Part shown: one piece after another, positions 24,301 through 29,525 of the stretch
Layout of the letters: every line of letters begins with the position of its first letter
How positions within the stretch are numbered: position 1 is the first letter of the stretch
From: Tyto alba
Lineage: Eukaryota; Chordata; Aves; Strigiformes; Tytonidae
NCBI RefSeq assembly: GCF_018691265.1
Contig: NW_024881296.1
Span: forward strand, 13,547,427 to 13,611,426
Direction: 5' to 3'
Length of the DNA: 64,000 nt
Made by a program: the position numbers and the translations under genes
The notes under the pieces: model-generated
What the model saw: only the letters and a program-made list of their open reading frames with translations
Databases searched by the model: none
What the model was told of the DNA's origin: nothing

Positions 24301-24863
24301 TTCTCCCCCTCCTTCTGTTTTTATTCACACTAGAAAAGTAAAACCAGGGGGGTTTGCCTCTGTAACATTTCGGCATGTGACGGTCACAGAGATTGAGCTG
24401 GTACAAATCAATACGGCCCCAAACAACACTATTACTTTTTGGAAAACTGCCTCTTACTGAATTAGAATTTGAGGAGGGCCACCGACCCAGCAACGCTTAC
24501 GGAAATTGTTCTGATGGCACAAGATGGGTGCAGGCTGCTGTAGTTTCAAAGCTGAGCTACACTAACGTTTTAATATGAACACGTTTAATAGTTAAAACAT
24601 CCTTTCTGTTCTCGGCAAACCCGACGCATCTTAACAGCACCAACCTGACACAGTTGCTACGGTGCCCCGGTGCTTCAGGTAACCTCCAGGCAATAACATC
24701 TTTGCACCAAGACCAAATTTAAAGGAAAATGCTCACCTCCAGAAAACTTCCCGCTCAGCACAGTATCTAGGGTTGTCTCATCTTCCCCAAGTGCCTGAAC
24801 AGTCACCTCGGGAAACTGCAGCAGACTGCTCGTTACCCGAGCCATCAGGTCTCGCACTCTTCA
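2397..24863 (-). CDS. AHCTF1: AHCTF1 (ELYS)-like gene, internally deleted and rearranged
   Basis: ELYS is a nucleoporin that binds chromatin and recruits the Nup107-160 complex for pore assembly after mitosis. Its layout is an N-terminal seven-bladed beta-propeller, a central alpha-helical domain and a long disordered tail with AT-hooks. Here 11 exons (24863 to 8600) give 542 codons covering the propeller, colinear with the human protein and all in phase. The central helical domain (several hundred residues in human) is absent. Five exons (8024 to 4862, 247 codons) then match the region after it, followed by a piece of the large tail exon (2771-2397). Copies of the first three post-gap exons recur at 3870-2888. 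If spliced as listed without those copies, about 913 codons result. The canonical ATG is GTG; the first in-frame ATG is codon 5. No promoter or first non-coding exon was found. It may be a truncated paralog or a young pseudogene. Confidence 0.7.
2888..2963 (-). pseudogene. AHCTF1: AHCTF1-like exon, frameshifted copy A
   Basis: This is the copy of the exon at 7010-7117. It has the same TAG acceptor and begins with the same residues ([18 protein letters not shown]), but it lacks two bases near 2908 relative to copy B. The frame therefore runs into unrelated residues, and no donor equivalent to that of copy B remains. An mRNA using this exon would lose the ELYS frame. Confidence 0.65.
3486..3636 (-). 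CDS. AHCTF1: AHCTF1-like exon, copy A ([11 protein letters not shown])
   Basis: Duplicate of the exon at 7640-7790. The frame is open (phase 1 in, phase 2 out), with a CAG acceptor and a GTAAGC donor. It corresponds to human ELYS from VSRPKP through VFINNVLSKIGEVW. It lies downstream of the exon at 4862, so in transcription order it is out of place relative to the normal protein. Confidence 0.6.
3723..3870 (-). CDS. AHCTF1: AHCTF1-like exon, copy A (NDRHPRF)
   Basis: Duplicate of the exon at 7877-8024. Phase 0 in, phase 1 out, CAG acceptor and GTAATT donor. Because the exon before it in transcription order (4862-5059) also ends in phase 0, it could be spliced in without a frameshift, although the following copy A exons then lead to the broken exon at 2963. 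Confidence 0.6.
3939..4861. other. Spacer or intron between duplicated blocks
   Basis: No ELYS-like exon or other gene is recognised. Open frames here are short and unsupported. Confidence 0.5.
4862..5059 (-). CDS. AHCTF1: AHCTF1-like exon (FTPQSILRS)
   Basis: 66 codons, phase 0 at both ends, TAG acceptor and GTAAGC donor. Residues [20 protein letters not shown] match human [20 protein letters not shown], and HRVSFKEG matches TRISFVEE further on. This is the disordered, Ser/Pro-rich region of ELYS before the large exon. The frame is intact. Confidence 0.85.
5275..5302. repeat. (GGTT)n microsatellite
   Basis: About six to seven consecutive GGTT units within an AHCTF1-like intron. Confidence 0.9.
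5303..6366. other. Intron of AHCTF1-like gene
   Basis: No exon is recognised. A short segment at 6120-6155 resembles 8094-8130, just beyond the right edge of duplication copy B. Confidence 0.5.
6367..6502 (-). CDS. AHCTF1: AHCTF1-like exon (LLQTPLVVK)
   Basis: 45 codons plus one shared, phase 2 in, phase 0 out, CAG acceptor and GTTTGT donor. It starts with [12 protein letters not shown] (human RLLDLVVQPVPR) and ends with [14 protein letters not shown] (human ASELHLLETPLVVK). The middle is roughly 20 residues shorter than in human, but the frame is kept. Confidence 0.85.
6921..6956. repeat. (AC)n-rich microsatellite
   Basis: Interrupted run of AC/CA dinucleotides in an AHCTF1-like intron. 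Confidence 0.85.
7010..7117 (-). CDS. AHCTF1: AHCTF1-like exon, copy B ([10 protein letters not shown])
   Basis: 108 nt, phase 2 in and phase 2 out, TAG acceptor and GTATAG donor. Residues [20 protein letters not shown] align with human LPAPELPEAFFGTPISKASQ. Unlike copy A at 2963 it has no frameshift, so this is the usable copy. Confidence 0.75.
7640..7790 (-). CDS. AHCTF1: AHCTF1-like exon, copy B ([12 protein letters not shown])
   Basis: 151 nt, phase 1 in and phase 2 out, with CAG acceptor and GTAAGC donor. It encodes residues equivalent to human VSRPKP through NNVLSKIGEVW; here the latter reads [11 protein letters not shown]. The frame is intact. Confidence 0.8.
7877..8024 (-). CDS. AHCTF1: AHCTF1-like exon, copy B (NDRHPRF)
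   Basis: 148 nt, phase 0 in and phase 1 out, CAG acceptor and GTAATT donor. Residues [20 protein letters not shown] match human YGKILPRVHRKLAIERAKPY. In human ELYS this lies far downstream of the exon at 8600-8728, so several central exons are missing between them. Both flanking boundaries are phase 0. Confidence 0.85.
8093..8599. other. Junction interval replacing the central ELYS exons
   Basis: These 507 bp separate two exons that are far apart in the human protein. No ELYS helical-domain exon, transposon or tandem repeat is recognised. A 135-codon minus-strand frame (8151-8558) matches nothing I know. Confidence 0.55.
8600..8728 (-). CDS. AHCTF1: AHCTF1-like exon ([10 protein letters not shown])
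   Basis: 43 codons, phase 0 at both ends, CAG acceptor and GTGTCT donor. [20 protein letters not shown] and [10 protein letters not shown] match human TLTFLKKSGP, CLVAGLLSPR and VDVQPSSLSQ. It is the last exon before the missing alpha-helical domain. Confidence 0.88.
9666..9727 (-). CDS. AHCTF1: AHCTF1-like exon ([12 protein letters not shown])
   Basis: 62 nt, phase 1 in and phase 0 out, CAG acceptor and GTGATC donor. It encodes [20 protein letters not shown], against human [20 protein letters not shown]. Confidence 0.88.
10198..10379 (-). CDS. AHCTF1: AHCTF1-like exon ([16 protein letters not shown])
   Basis: 182 nt, phase 2 in and phase 1 out, AAG acceptor and GTAGGT donor. [12 protein letters not shown] and [20 protein letters not shown] match human CSYFALWSLESV and [20 protein letters not shown]. 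Part of the propeller-edge region, very well conserved. Confidence 0.9.
10467..10599 (-). CDS. AHCTF1: AHCTF1-like exon ([14 protein letters not shown])
   Basis: 133 nt, phase 1 in and phase 2 out, CAG acceptor and GTAGAT donor. It encodes [20 protein letters not shown] and [15 protein letters not shown], against human [20 protein letters not shown] and the same [15 protein letters not shown]. The frame is short, but splice signals and similarity are clear. Confidence 0.9.
10600..12270. other. Intron of AHCTF1-like gene
   Basis: No exon recognised. The stretch 11630-12010 has a moderately GC-rich, repeat-like character that I cannot assign to a family. Confidence 0.4.
12271..12392. repeat. 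GATA/GACA-type microsatellite
   Basis: Runs of AGAT, then AGAC, then AGAGAG and AGAT units. Open frames crossing it (Leu/Ser/Ile-rich on the minus strand) are products of the repeat. Confidence 0.95.
12587..13095 (-). mobile_element. CR1 LINE fragment
   Basis: Minus-strand translation gives pieces of the CR1 reverse transcriptase, such as [20 protein letters not shown] and later [19 protein letters not shown], in more than one frame. The part at 12590-12730 matches the conserved CR1 segment after this region. It is truncated and frameshifted, and lies in an intron of the AHCTF1-like gene. Confidence 0.85.
13459..13609 (-). CDS. AHCTF1: AHCTF1-like exon ([14 protein letters not shown])
   Basis: 151 nt, phase 0 in and phase 1 out, CAG acceptor with long pyrimidine tract and GTTTGT donor. 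[20 protein letters not shown] matches human [20 protein letters not shown]. Frame intact. Confidence 0.9.
13610..16705. other. Intron of AHCTF1-like gene
   Basis: Contains an AAAAAC-type repeat (14476-14506) and poly(A) runs (about 14757-14772). No exon or transposon recognised. Confidence 0.5.
16706..16790 (-). CDS. AHCTF1: AHCTF1-like exon ([17 protein letters not shown])
   Basis: 85 nt, phase 2 in and phase 0 out, CAG acceptor and GTAAGA donor. [20 protein letters not shown] corresponds to human [20 protein letters not shown]. Too short to stand out as an open frame; it was located from the conserved motif and splice sites. Confidence 0.87.
16791..17786. other. Intron of AHCTF1-like gene
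   Basis: Nothing recognised apart from short C-rich and A-rich stretches. Confidence 0.5.
17787..17903 (-). CDS. AHCTF1: AHCTF1-like exon ([18 protein letters not shown])
   Basis: 117 nt, phase 2 in and phase 2 out, TAG acceptor and GTGAAT donor. [20 protein letters not shown] then LWAVQSTQ is nearly identical to human [20 protein letters not shown] then LWAVQSTQ. A propeller blade segment. Confidence 0.9.
17904..19195. other. Intron with an unrecognised 149-codon minus-strand frame
   Basis: At 18464-18913 the minus strand is open for 149 codons, and the plus strand is open for 128 codons at 18381-18767. The predicted product has a hydrophobic stretch and no recognised domain. It has no visible splice relation to the flanking ELYS exons and may be chance or an old retroelement fragment. 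Confidence 0.3.
19196..19403 (-). CDS. AHCTF1: AHCTF1-like exon ([16 protein letters not shown])
   Basis: 208 nt, phase 1 in and phase 2 out, TAG acceptor and GTAAGT donor. [20 protein letters not shown] and [19 protein letters not shown] match human [20 protein letters not shown] and [22 protein letters not shown]-like propeller blade, frame intact. Confidence 0.92.
20192..20375 (-). CDS. AHCTF1: AHCTF1-like exon ([13 protein letters not shown])
   Basis: 184 nt, phase 0 in and phase 1 out, TAG acceptor and GTAAGC donor. It encodes [12 protein letters not shown], then [20 protein letters not shown] and [17 protein letters not shown], close to the human propeller sequence. Frame intact. Confidence 0.92.
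20376..23275. other. Intron of AHCTF1-like gene
   Basis: About 2.9 kb with short unsupported frames, a (CA)n run near 21325 and no recognised exon or transposon. Confidence 0.5.
23276..23529 (-). CDS. AHCTF1: AHCTF1-like exon ([18 protein letters not shown])
   Basis: 254 nt, phase 1 in and phase 0 out, CAG acceptor and GTACGT donor. [20 protein letters not shown] and [20 protein letters not shown] match human [20 protein letters not shown] and [20 protein letters not shown]. First propeller blades, frame intact. Confidence 0.93.
24737..24863 (-). CDS. AHCTF1: AHCTF1-like first coding exon, start ATG replaced by GTG
   Basis: A strong acceptor (T-rich tract then CAG, 24864-24885) precedes six untranslated bases and then codons matching the ELYS N-terminus: [18 protein letters not shown] against human MRDLRAQVTSGLLPFPEV, followed by [10 protein letters not shown]. 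The codon aligned with human Met1 (24857-24855) is GTG. The nearest in-frame ATG is codon 5 (24845-24843). The exon ends with a GTGAGC donor in phase 1. The acceptor implies a non-coding first exon upstream, which I could not find. Initiation at Met5 would cost only four residues. Confidence 0.85.
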
Positions 24864-26019
24864 CTGTAAAGAAAAAAAAAAAAAAAATGACCCACGTCAG
24901 CCCTAACTATTTTTGAGATTGACACAAGTTCCATCGGGATGCAGCGAATCATCTCCTGTACATCACCTGTAGTTCTTTCCCTTAAAAAAGCGGCACTCGG
25001 GACAGTTTTCAATCTCACAGCAGAGCAAAGCGAGAATCCTTTCCCTTCTCTGATGCCTGTGGGATCACAAACAAAAAGTGACACAGATGTATGGACAAGA
25101 TAAATAACAGGAAAAAACCCAATATCCTGAGTTCACGTCTGCTCACATAGGCTAATAAGATGTGAGCTGAGAAAAATCGTATTTCACATTGCAAGCAATA
25201 CAGACTTCCACAGTTCATCATTCAGAAAGTAGTTTCCCATACACTTACGATGGAAACAGAACACAGCACTTTAAAACACTGATATTTTCCTGTTCTGAGA
25301 TCCTCGTATTCCTTATTCCAGTCCCTTCCTTCCTACTGCCTGCCCTCATCACATCCCTGCAGTCTACTACAGAAATTTCTAGGCCCTTCAGACGGTGTCC
25401 ACACTTCTACAGGTGCTCCACAAGGAGTTCGTATTTCACTATGTCAAAACAGAGGTGCTGGTGGCAAAACTTGAGAGCTGAACTGATTTACAGGGTTAAA
25501 TAGGTGGCTAAACAAGAGATATTCCATACACATGGGAATGCAAACTACTCCAAGTTACTACGTTCTGCAAGTTCTCTGCGCTATTGAAAATGGCACCGTA
25601 AGAAAGTTCATGCTCTGAAGCCTGTGCACTGGAATCCACTACATGTCCAGTCACAAGCACTCGGGTTGAGAATATGTCCAGTATCTTCTGCCAGCGCAAA
25701 ACCAAGGAGTGTGGGAAAGGCAGGAAGTGTAAGTCAGGGGCCTGCACTAAGCACAAGTCAACACGTTGAAAAAAGCGTTGCCAATGGCAAAGCCAGTATC
25801 GCAGGACGCTGCTGCAGCCAGCCAGCCTGACCACTCTGCCAGCATTCACAGCTAGCACAGATCAAGTTCCAACTGGGACAACTTCTTTGCAGCAGTTTTG
25901 CTGCATTTGCTTTTTGGTGCTTGTCAGCGTTTCAAAGTAAACAGCGGGACAGCCTTTTGCACTGCATCCGGGGGCTCCAGAGAGTCAAAAGCCCTCACCT
26001 CCCTCCACCCGCTGGCAAA
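24864..26019. other. Upstream of AHCTF1-like coding exons
   Basis: No CpG island, TATA box with context or first exon is recognised, although the acceptor at 24864 demands an upstream exon. Short frames only. Confidence 0.4.
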
Positions 26020-26305
26020 GCTCCGCCTTACGCAGCCCAGGACACCAAGAGCCTTCTCTGCACGGGGGCCACTTCTGCCTCACGGTCAGCTTGGTGCCCA
26101 GCAGGCTCCCAGGGTCTCTCTGCCAAGCCTCTTTCCAGCTGGGCAGCCCCCAACACATGCTGGTGCATGGGGTTGTTCCTCCCCAGGTGCAGGACTTGGC
26201 CTTTCCCCTTGTTGAACTGCCTGAGGTTCCCGTCAGCCCATTTCTCCAGCCTGTCAAAGTCCCTCCGCGTGGCAGCGTGACCCACCGGGGTATCACCTCT
26301 CCACT
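26020..26305 (-). mobile_element. CR1 LINE fragment
   Basis: Minus-strand translation shows the CR1 reverse-transcriptase C-terminal region (RDFDRLEKWADGNLRQFNKG followed by VLHLGRNNPMHQHVLGAAQL). It is truncated at both ends. Confidence 0.9.
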
Positions 26306-26595
26306 CAGACCAAAACAGGAGTTTTACTCTAAAAGGCCACGAGCATATCGGAGACCGTCTGCCTCGGAATTCTACAATCAGGCTTATCTCACTCAAGCGC
26401 AGCCTACAGATTCTCCTGCAGAGTCTGTGCGGCTGCTCCATAAGCACGAATCTACAGCAGCAGGTGAGAAGAAGAAAGAGTTTCAGCTCTCTAGCCCAAC
26501 AACCCCCAGCAGAGAAGATCCCGGAGCTGATGCAGCCCACAGCTTTGACTTCCCTTTAAATGAAAAAACAAGCCAAACCACCCCAGAACTTGACG

Positions 26596-26719
26596 CTAGA
26601 GCCAGTTTACCCAGCTACCTCCTGTGGCTATTCCCTGACAAAACTCCGCTGTCATCCAAGGGGTGCAGTCCCTGCCTAACGCGGCAGAGTTTGCAAAAGC
26701 TCCCGACGTCAGTTCTGAA
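26596..26719 (-). pseudogene. Possible degraded AHCTF1-like exon
   Basis: After a TTTCAG acceptor (26715-26720) the residues ELTSGAFANSAAL weakly resemble human ELVSDLSSQFVISPPAL, and the phase fits the phase-1 end of the exon at 27751. Similarity is lost after about 15 residues and the frame ends at a stop, so this is a tentative relic only. Confidence 0.25.
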
Positions 26720-26892
26720 ATGATGCTCTTTTTCACACCGCTTGGTGTACCTGGACAGACGGACGTAGGTGCTGAGTGCCTCAGCACAGAACACACACGC
26801 AGCCTTCCTGGCAGAGGGAGACCGTAGTCAGCAGGACACCTCCAGCGCGCCACCCCCCAGTGACATCTCACCGCTTGCCCCTCGCATCACAG

Positions 26893-27025
26893 ATTCCAGA
26901 ATCACAGCATCACCATGAAGACAAAGGCCTTCCAGAATCTCTGGAGGTCACCCGGCCCAGCCCCCCTGCTCAAGCAGGGTCCCCCAGGGCAGGCTGCCCA
27001 GCACCCTGGCCAGACAGCTGTTCAA
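26893..27025 (-). mobile_element. CR1-like 3' end fragment
   Basis: Short segment resembling the reverse complement of a CR1 3' region (AGAATCACAG start, then the CCCCCTGCTCAAGCAGGGT motif typical of avian CR1 subfamilies). Confidence 0.55.
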
Positions 27026-27394
27026 TCCCGAATGCTGAAACATACTTTTACAAACAGCAACCTGACAAGCTGAACTGCGGGGACATCTGCAACACGGGCA
27101 ACAGGCCTGGGTTTTTGGTGACTCTCTCCTACAGATTTAAGTATGTTCTCCCCACGCGAGGGAAACAACGCCACACCAGCAAAGCCTAACTTTTTTTTAC
27201 CACGCACTCTAATCAAAAGAAGCCTATGCACAATAACCTCCCTAGCAAAGTATATGCCCATGAGAAACTATCACCTAATTAATTAAACAGCTGTGTAGTT
27301 TGTGGCAAGATGCAGCTCATTTTAAGTTAAAAACTGAACGGAACTTGGAAGCGTGTCTCCTCTGTTTCCCCACTGGGGGGAAAGGATGGCTATC

Positions 27395-27412
27395 ATATAT
27401 ATATATATATAA
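27395..27412. repeat. (AT)n microsatellite
   Basis: Short alternating AT run. Confidence 0.9.
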
Positions 27413-27750
27413 AATACATATCTATAAAACGTATATAAGCACATATCATAAACATACATATAACAGATACCCTTCGGGCTTTGAAACTGAGAGAAAATGA
27501 GCTCCTAACAAAAATTCAGCGTAAATTTCATTTCACTCTACTCAGAGCAGTCCCCTCATCTGTTTCCATCTCAACTAGCCACCCACTCATACAGAGTTCA
27601 GAAAAAAGATGAATGGCCTCTTGCAGGATTTTTGATTTTGCACGGTTACATTCCTTACAATACCTAAAGCCGTCCTCACGGTCTGTCTTCTCTGGTTTGC
27701 AAAACAGCAATAAATACGCCCTGTTTTGGGTATAATCGTAGCGCACCCAC

Positions 27751-28024
27751 CTTTAAATTTCTTTGTCAGCTTTGTGAGAGGAGGAGAGAAAAGGAAGGAC
27801 TCCTTTTCCTCAACAGGCCGTTTCTGATGCATGGCAGTTCTGCAGGATCTGGTTCTTGAAACAGGATCTGTTGAAGTTCTTGATCCTTCATCACGTCCTG
27901 ACAGGTTTATGTCTTCAAGCAGCAAAGGACTGCCATCAGGTCCTCGGCAGAAGGCCTCCTCCCCTGTGCTCTCCTTCAATAACGATCGTCTCTTTCTGCC
28001 CCGACGGGTTCTCCTTACTGGACT
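27751..28024 (-). CDS. AHCTF1: AHCTF1-like tail exon, separate fragment (RTRSCRTA)
   Basis: 274 nt, phase 0 in and phase 1 out, CAG acceptor with good pyrimidine tract and GTGGGT donor. Begins with a basic AT-hook-like run (RRTRRGRKRR), then SRTRSCRTAMHQ and FLFSPPLTKLTKKFK, matching human SRTRSSKAILLP and PLFSPASEVPRKAKA. The frame is intact. In a normal gene this lies after the large tail exon, but here it is 2.9 kb upstream of the N-terminal exon, so it belongs to a neighbouring or rearranged copy. Confidence 0.75.
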
Positions 28025-28136
28025 CTGAAACAGAAAAGGCCCAAACAATAGGCCTCAAACCAAAGTTGACTTCTGAGTGCATTCCCCCACCAGCAATCAG
28101 CATCTTAGCAGCAGAATGAAGCAACCAGCACCTTAT

Positions 28137-28690
28137 CAGCATGAAAATGCAACCCTGGGAACAATCCCTGGGAACTGTAAGTAAACAATAGGAAGTAACT
28201 ATAAATCCCAAATGTAAAGAAAAACAGAAACTCCTCAGACGTGCCCGGATCCTGGCCAGATCCGGACACGCCTGAGTGAGGCATGTCAATCTACCAGGTA
28301 TCTCCTGTGCATTTCGTTTAGACTTGTTTGTTAAACTGTATAAAAGCCAGACCCTCTCACAGCACAGACGGAGACCTCACCTACGAGTGGACACACTGCG
28401 TAGGACTTCCCAATTTCTGGGAAAGGCTCTCTGATCCTTCGCTGTGACGGGGCTCCCCAGCTGATGCACGGGTCGGGGTGATGGTAAAGTATGAGGGCAA
28501 TTGGTGATGGATCTTTCTTAATCACTATAGCCAGCTTTATGTAGTAACGACTAGGTGCATTACCTTGCTTATTCTTTCTGCTGCTTTAAACAGTAATGTC
28601 TAGGTGCATTACCTTGCTTATTCTTTCTGCTGCTTTAAGGTAAAATAAGCCTATTTCTTTAGCTTGGTGTCTGTGTCCTTTGTGTTAACC
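28137..28690 (+). mobile_element. Possible solo LTR
   Basis: TATAAAAG (28339-28346) with a GC-richer leader, followed by a perfect or near-perfect 49-bp tandem duplication (28541-28638). It sits between two AHCTF1-like exons, directly beside the large-exon end. Terminal inverted repeats and target duplication could not be fixed, so bounds and class are uncertain. Confidence 0.35.
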
Positions 28691-28706
28691 CCGTCAATTG
28701 GCAAAC

Positions 28707-29525
28707 CAGACTCCTGGGTGTGGCTGATTCCTCATTTGCCTGTGGAAGTTCTTGCTCACGAGTATCCGTTTTTTCTGGCTTGGCATGTGGAACTCTTCTT
28801 CTGCCCCTAGGAGAACCAAGGATTTCCACTCTCCCACCTGCACGTATGCCTTCCTGAGTACAGGCAGATTCTTTGCCTGCCAAGAAAATTTGTGCCCCCT
28901 TCCTCGCGCGTCTTCTAGGAGTGACAGGAAGTTTAAATCCTGCCCGAGGAAGCGATGATTTAGACAGATCAAGGGCAGAATTTTCCAAAACTTCTGATGA
29001 ACTCCTCTTCCTCCTTCTGCCTCTTTTAGTTGGCACAGGTAAGAGGAGTTGGTCACTAGGCAGCCCCTCCTGATCCTTGACAATACTGCCAGTAAATTGT
29101 CAATCAATGAGTTTCGGTTTTCTTGCACTTCTGCTGGGACTGACTGCCTGTTTAATCTTCTGATCGGTGGCACTCTGGCCAGCTTCTTGACCTCCTGCTC
29201 AACTTTTTCTTCCTCTAGTCCTTTTGGAAGGAGCAGAAGCAATAACGCTACCTTCAGCAGGAGAACTTTCCTCGCTAGCCTCTTGCGAGACTTCAGAAGC
29301 AGCTTCCTCTGCTCTCCTTAATCCTCCTCTTGGAGTAACAGCTATGGGCAGCCTGCTGACGGACAACGCTTGTCCATCAGAATGGCTGCTTTCTACTTTT
29401 TCTGAATTAGTCAGTTTAGGCTTCCTACCTCTCCTAGGAGGAACAGGCATCACAGGTATTTGCTCATCTCGAGTATTTCCTCCCGTTTCAAGTCTACAAG
29501 TCTCAGGTGCTCCTTTTGTTCGCTT
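28707..29525 (-). pseudogene. AHCTF1: AHCTF1 large-exon C-terminal fragment, two in-frame stops
   Basis: One frame runs from 29525 to about 28707 with repeated AT-hook-like basic motifs: VPPRRGRKPK, APSKRTRGRKS, SPSRSARKPK, VPTKRGRRRKRSSSEVLEN, VTPRRRARKG and SPRGRRRVP. These correspond to the human ELYS tail (for example VTPRRGRRKKEVNQDILEN and IPRKRGRPRK). Within this frame, TGA codons occur at 29201-29199 and 29102-29100 and otherwise it is open. Both are one CGA-to-TGA change from Arg, a common CpG decay. The end fits a phase-0 GTTTGC donor at 28706. The upstream part of the exon is replaced by minisatellite. AT-hooks bind the minor groove of AT-rich DNA in intact ELYS. Confidence 0.75.

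Noticed and set aside
26028..26540. 170-codon minus-strand frame as a host gene
   Set aside because: Its C-terminal half is CR1 reverse transcriptase; the remainder is not recognised.
29040..29242. Alternative frame through 29242-28694 as the true AT-hook reading frame
   Set aside because: Basic AT-hook motifs before and after both lie in the other frame, which is interrupted only by two TGA codons, so nonsense mutations explain it better than two frameshifts.
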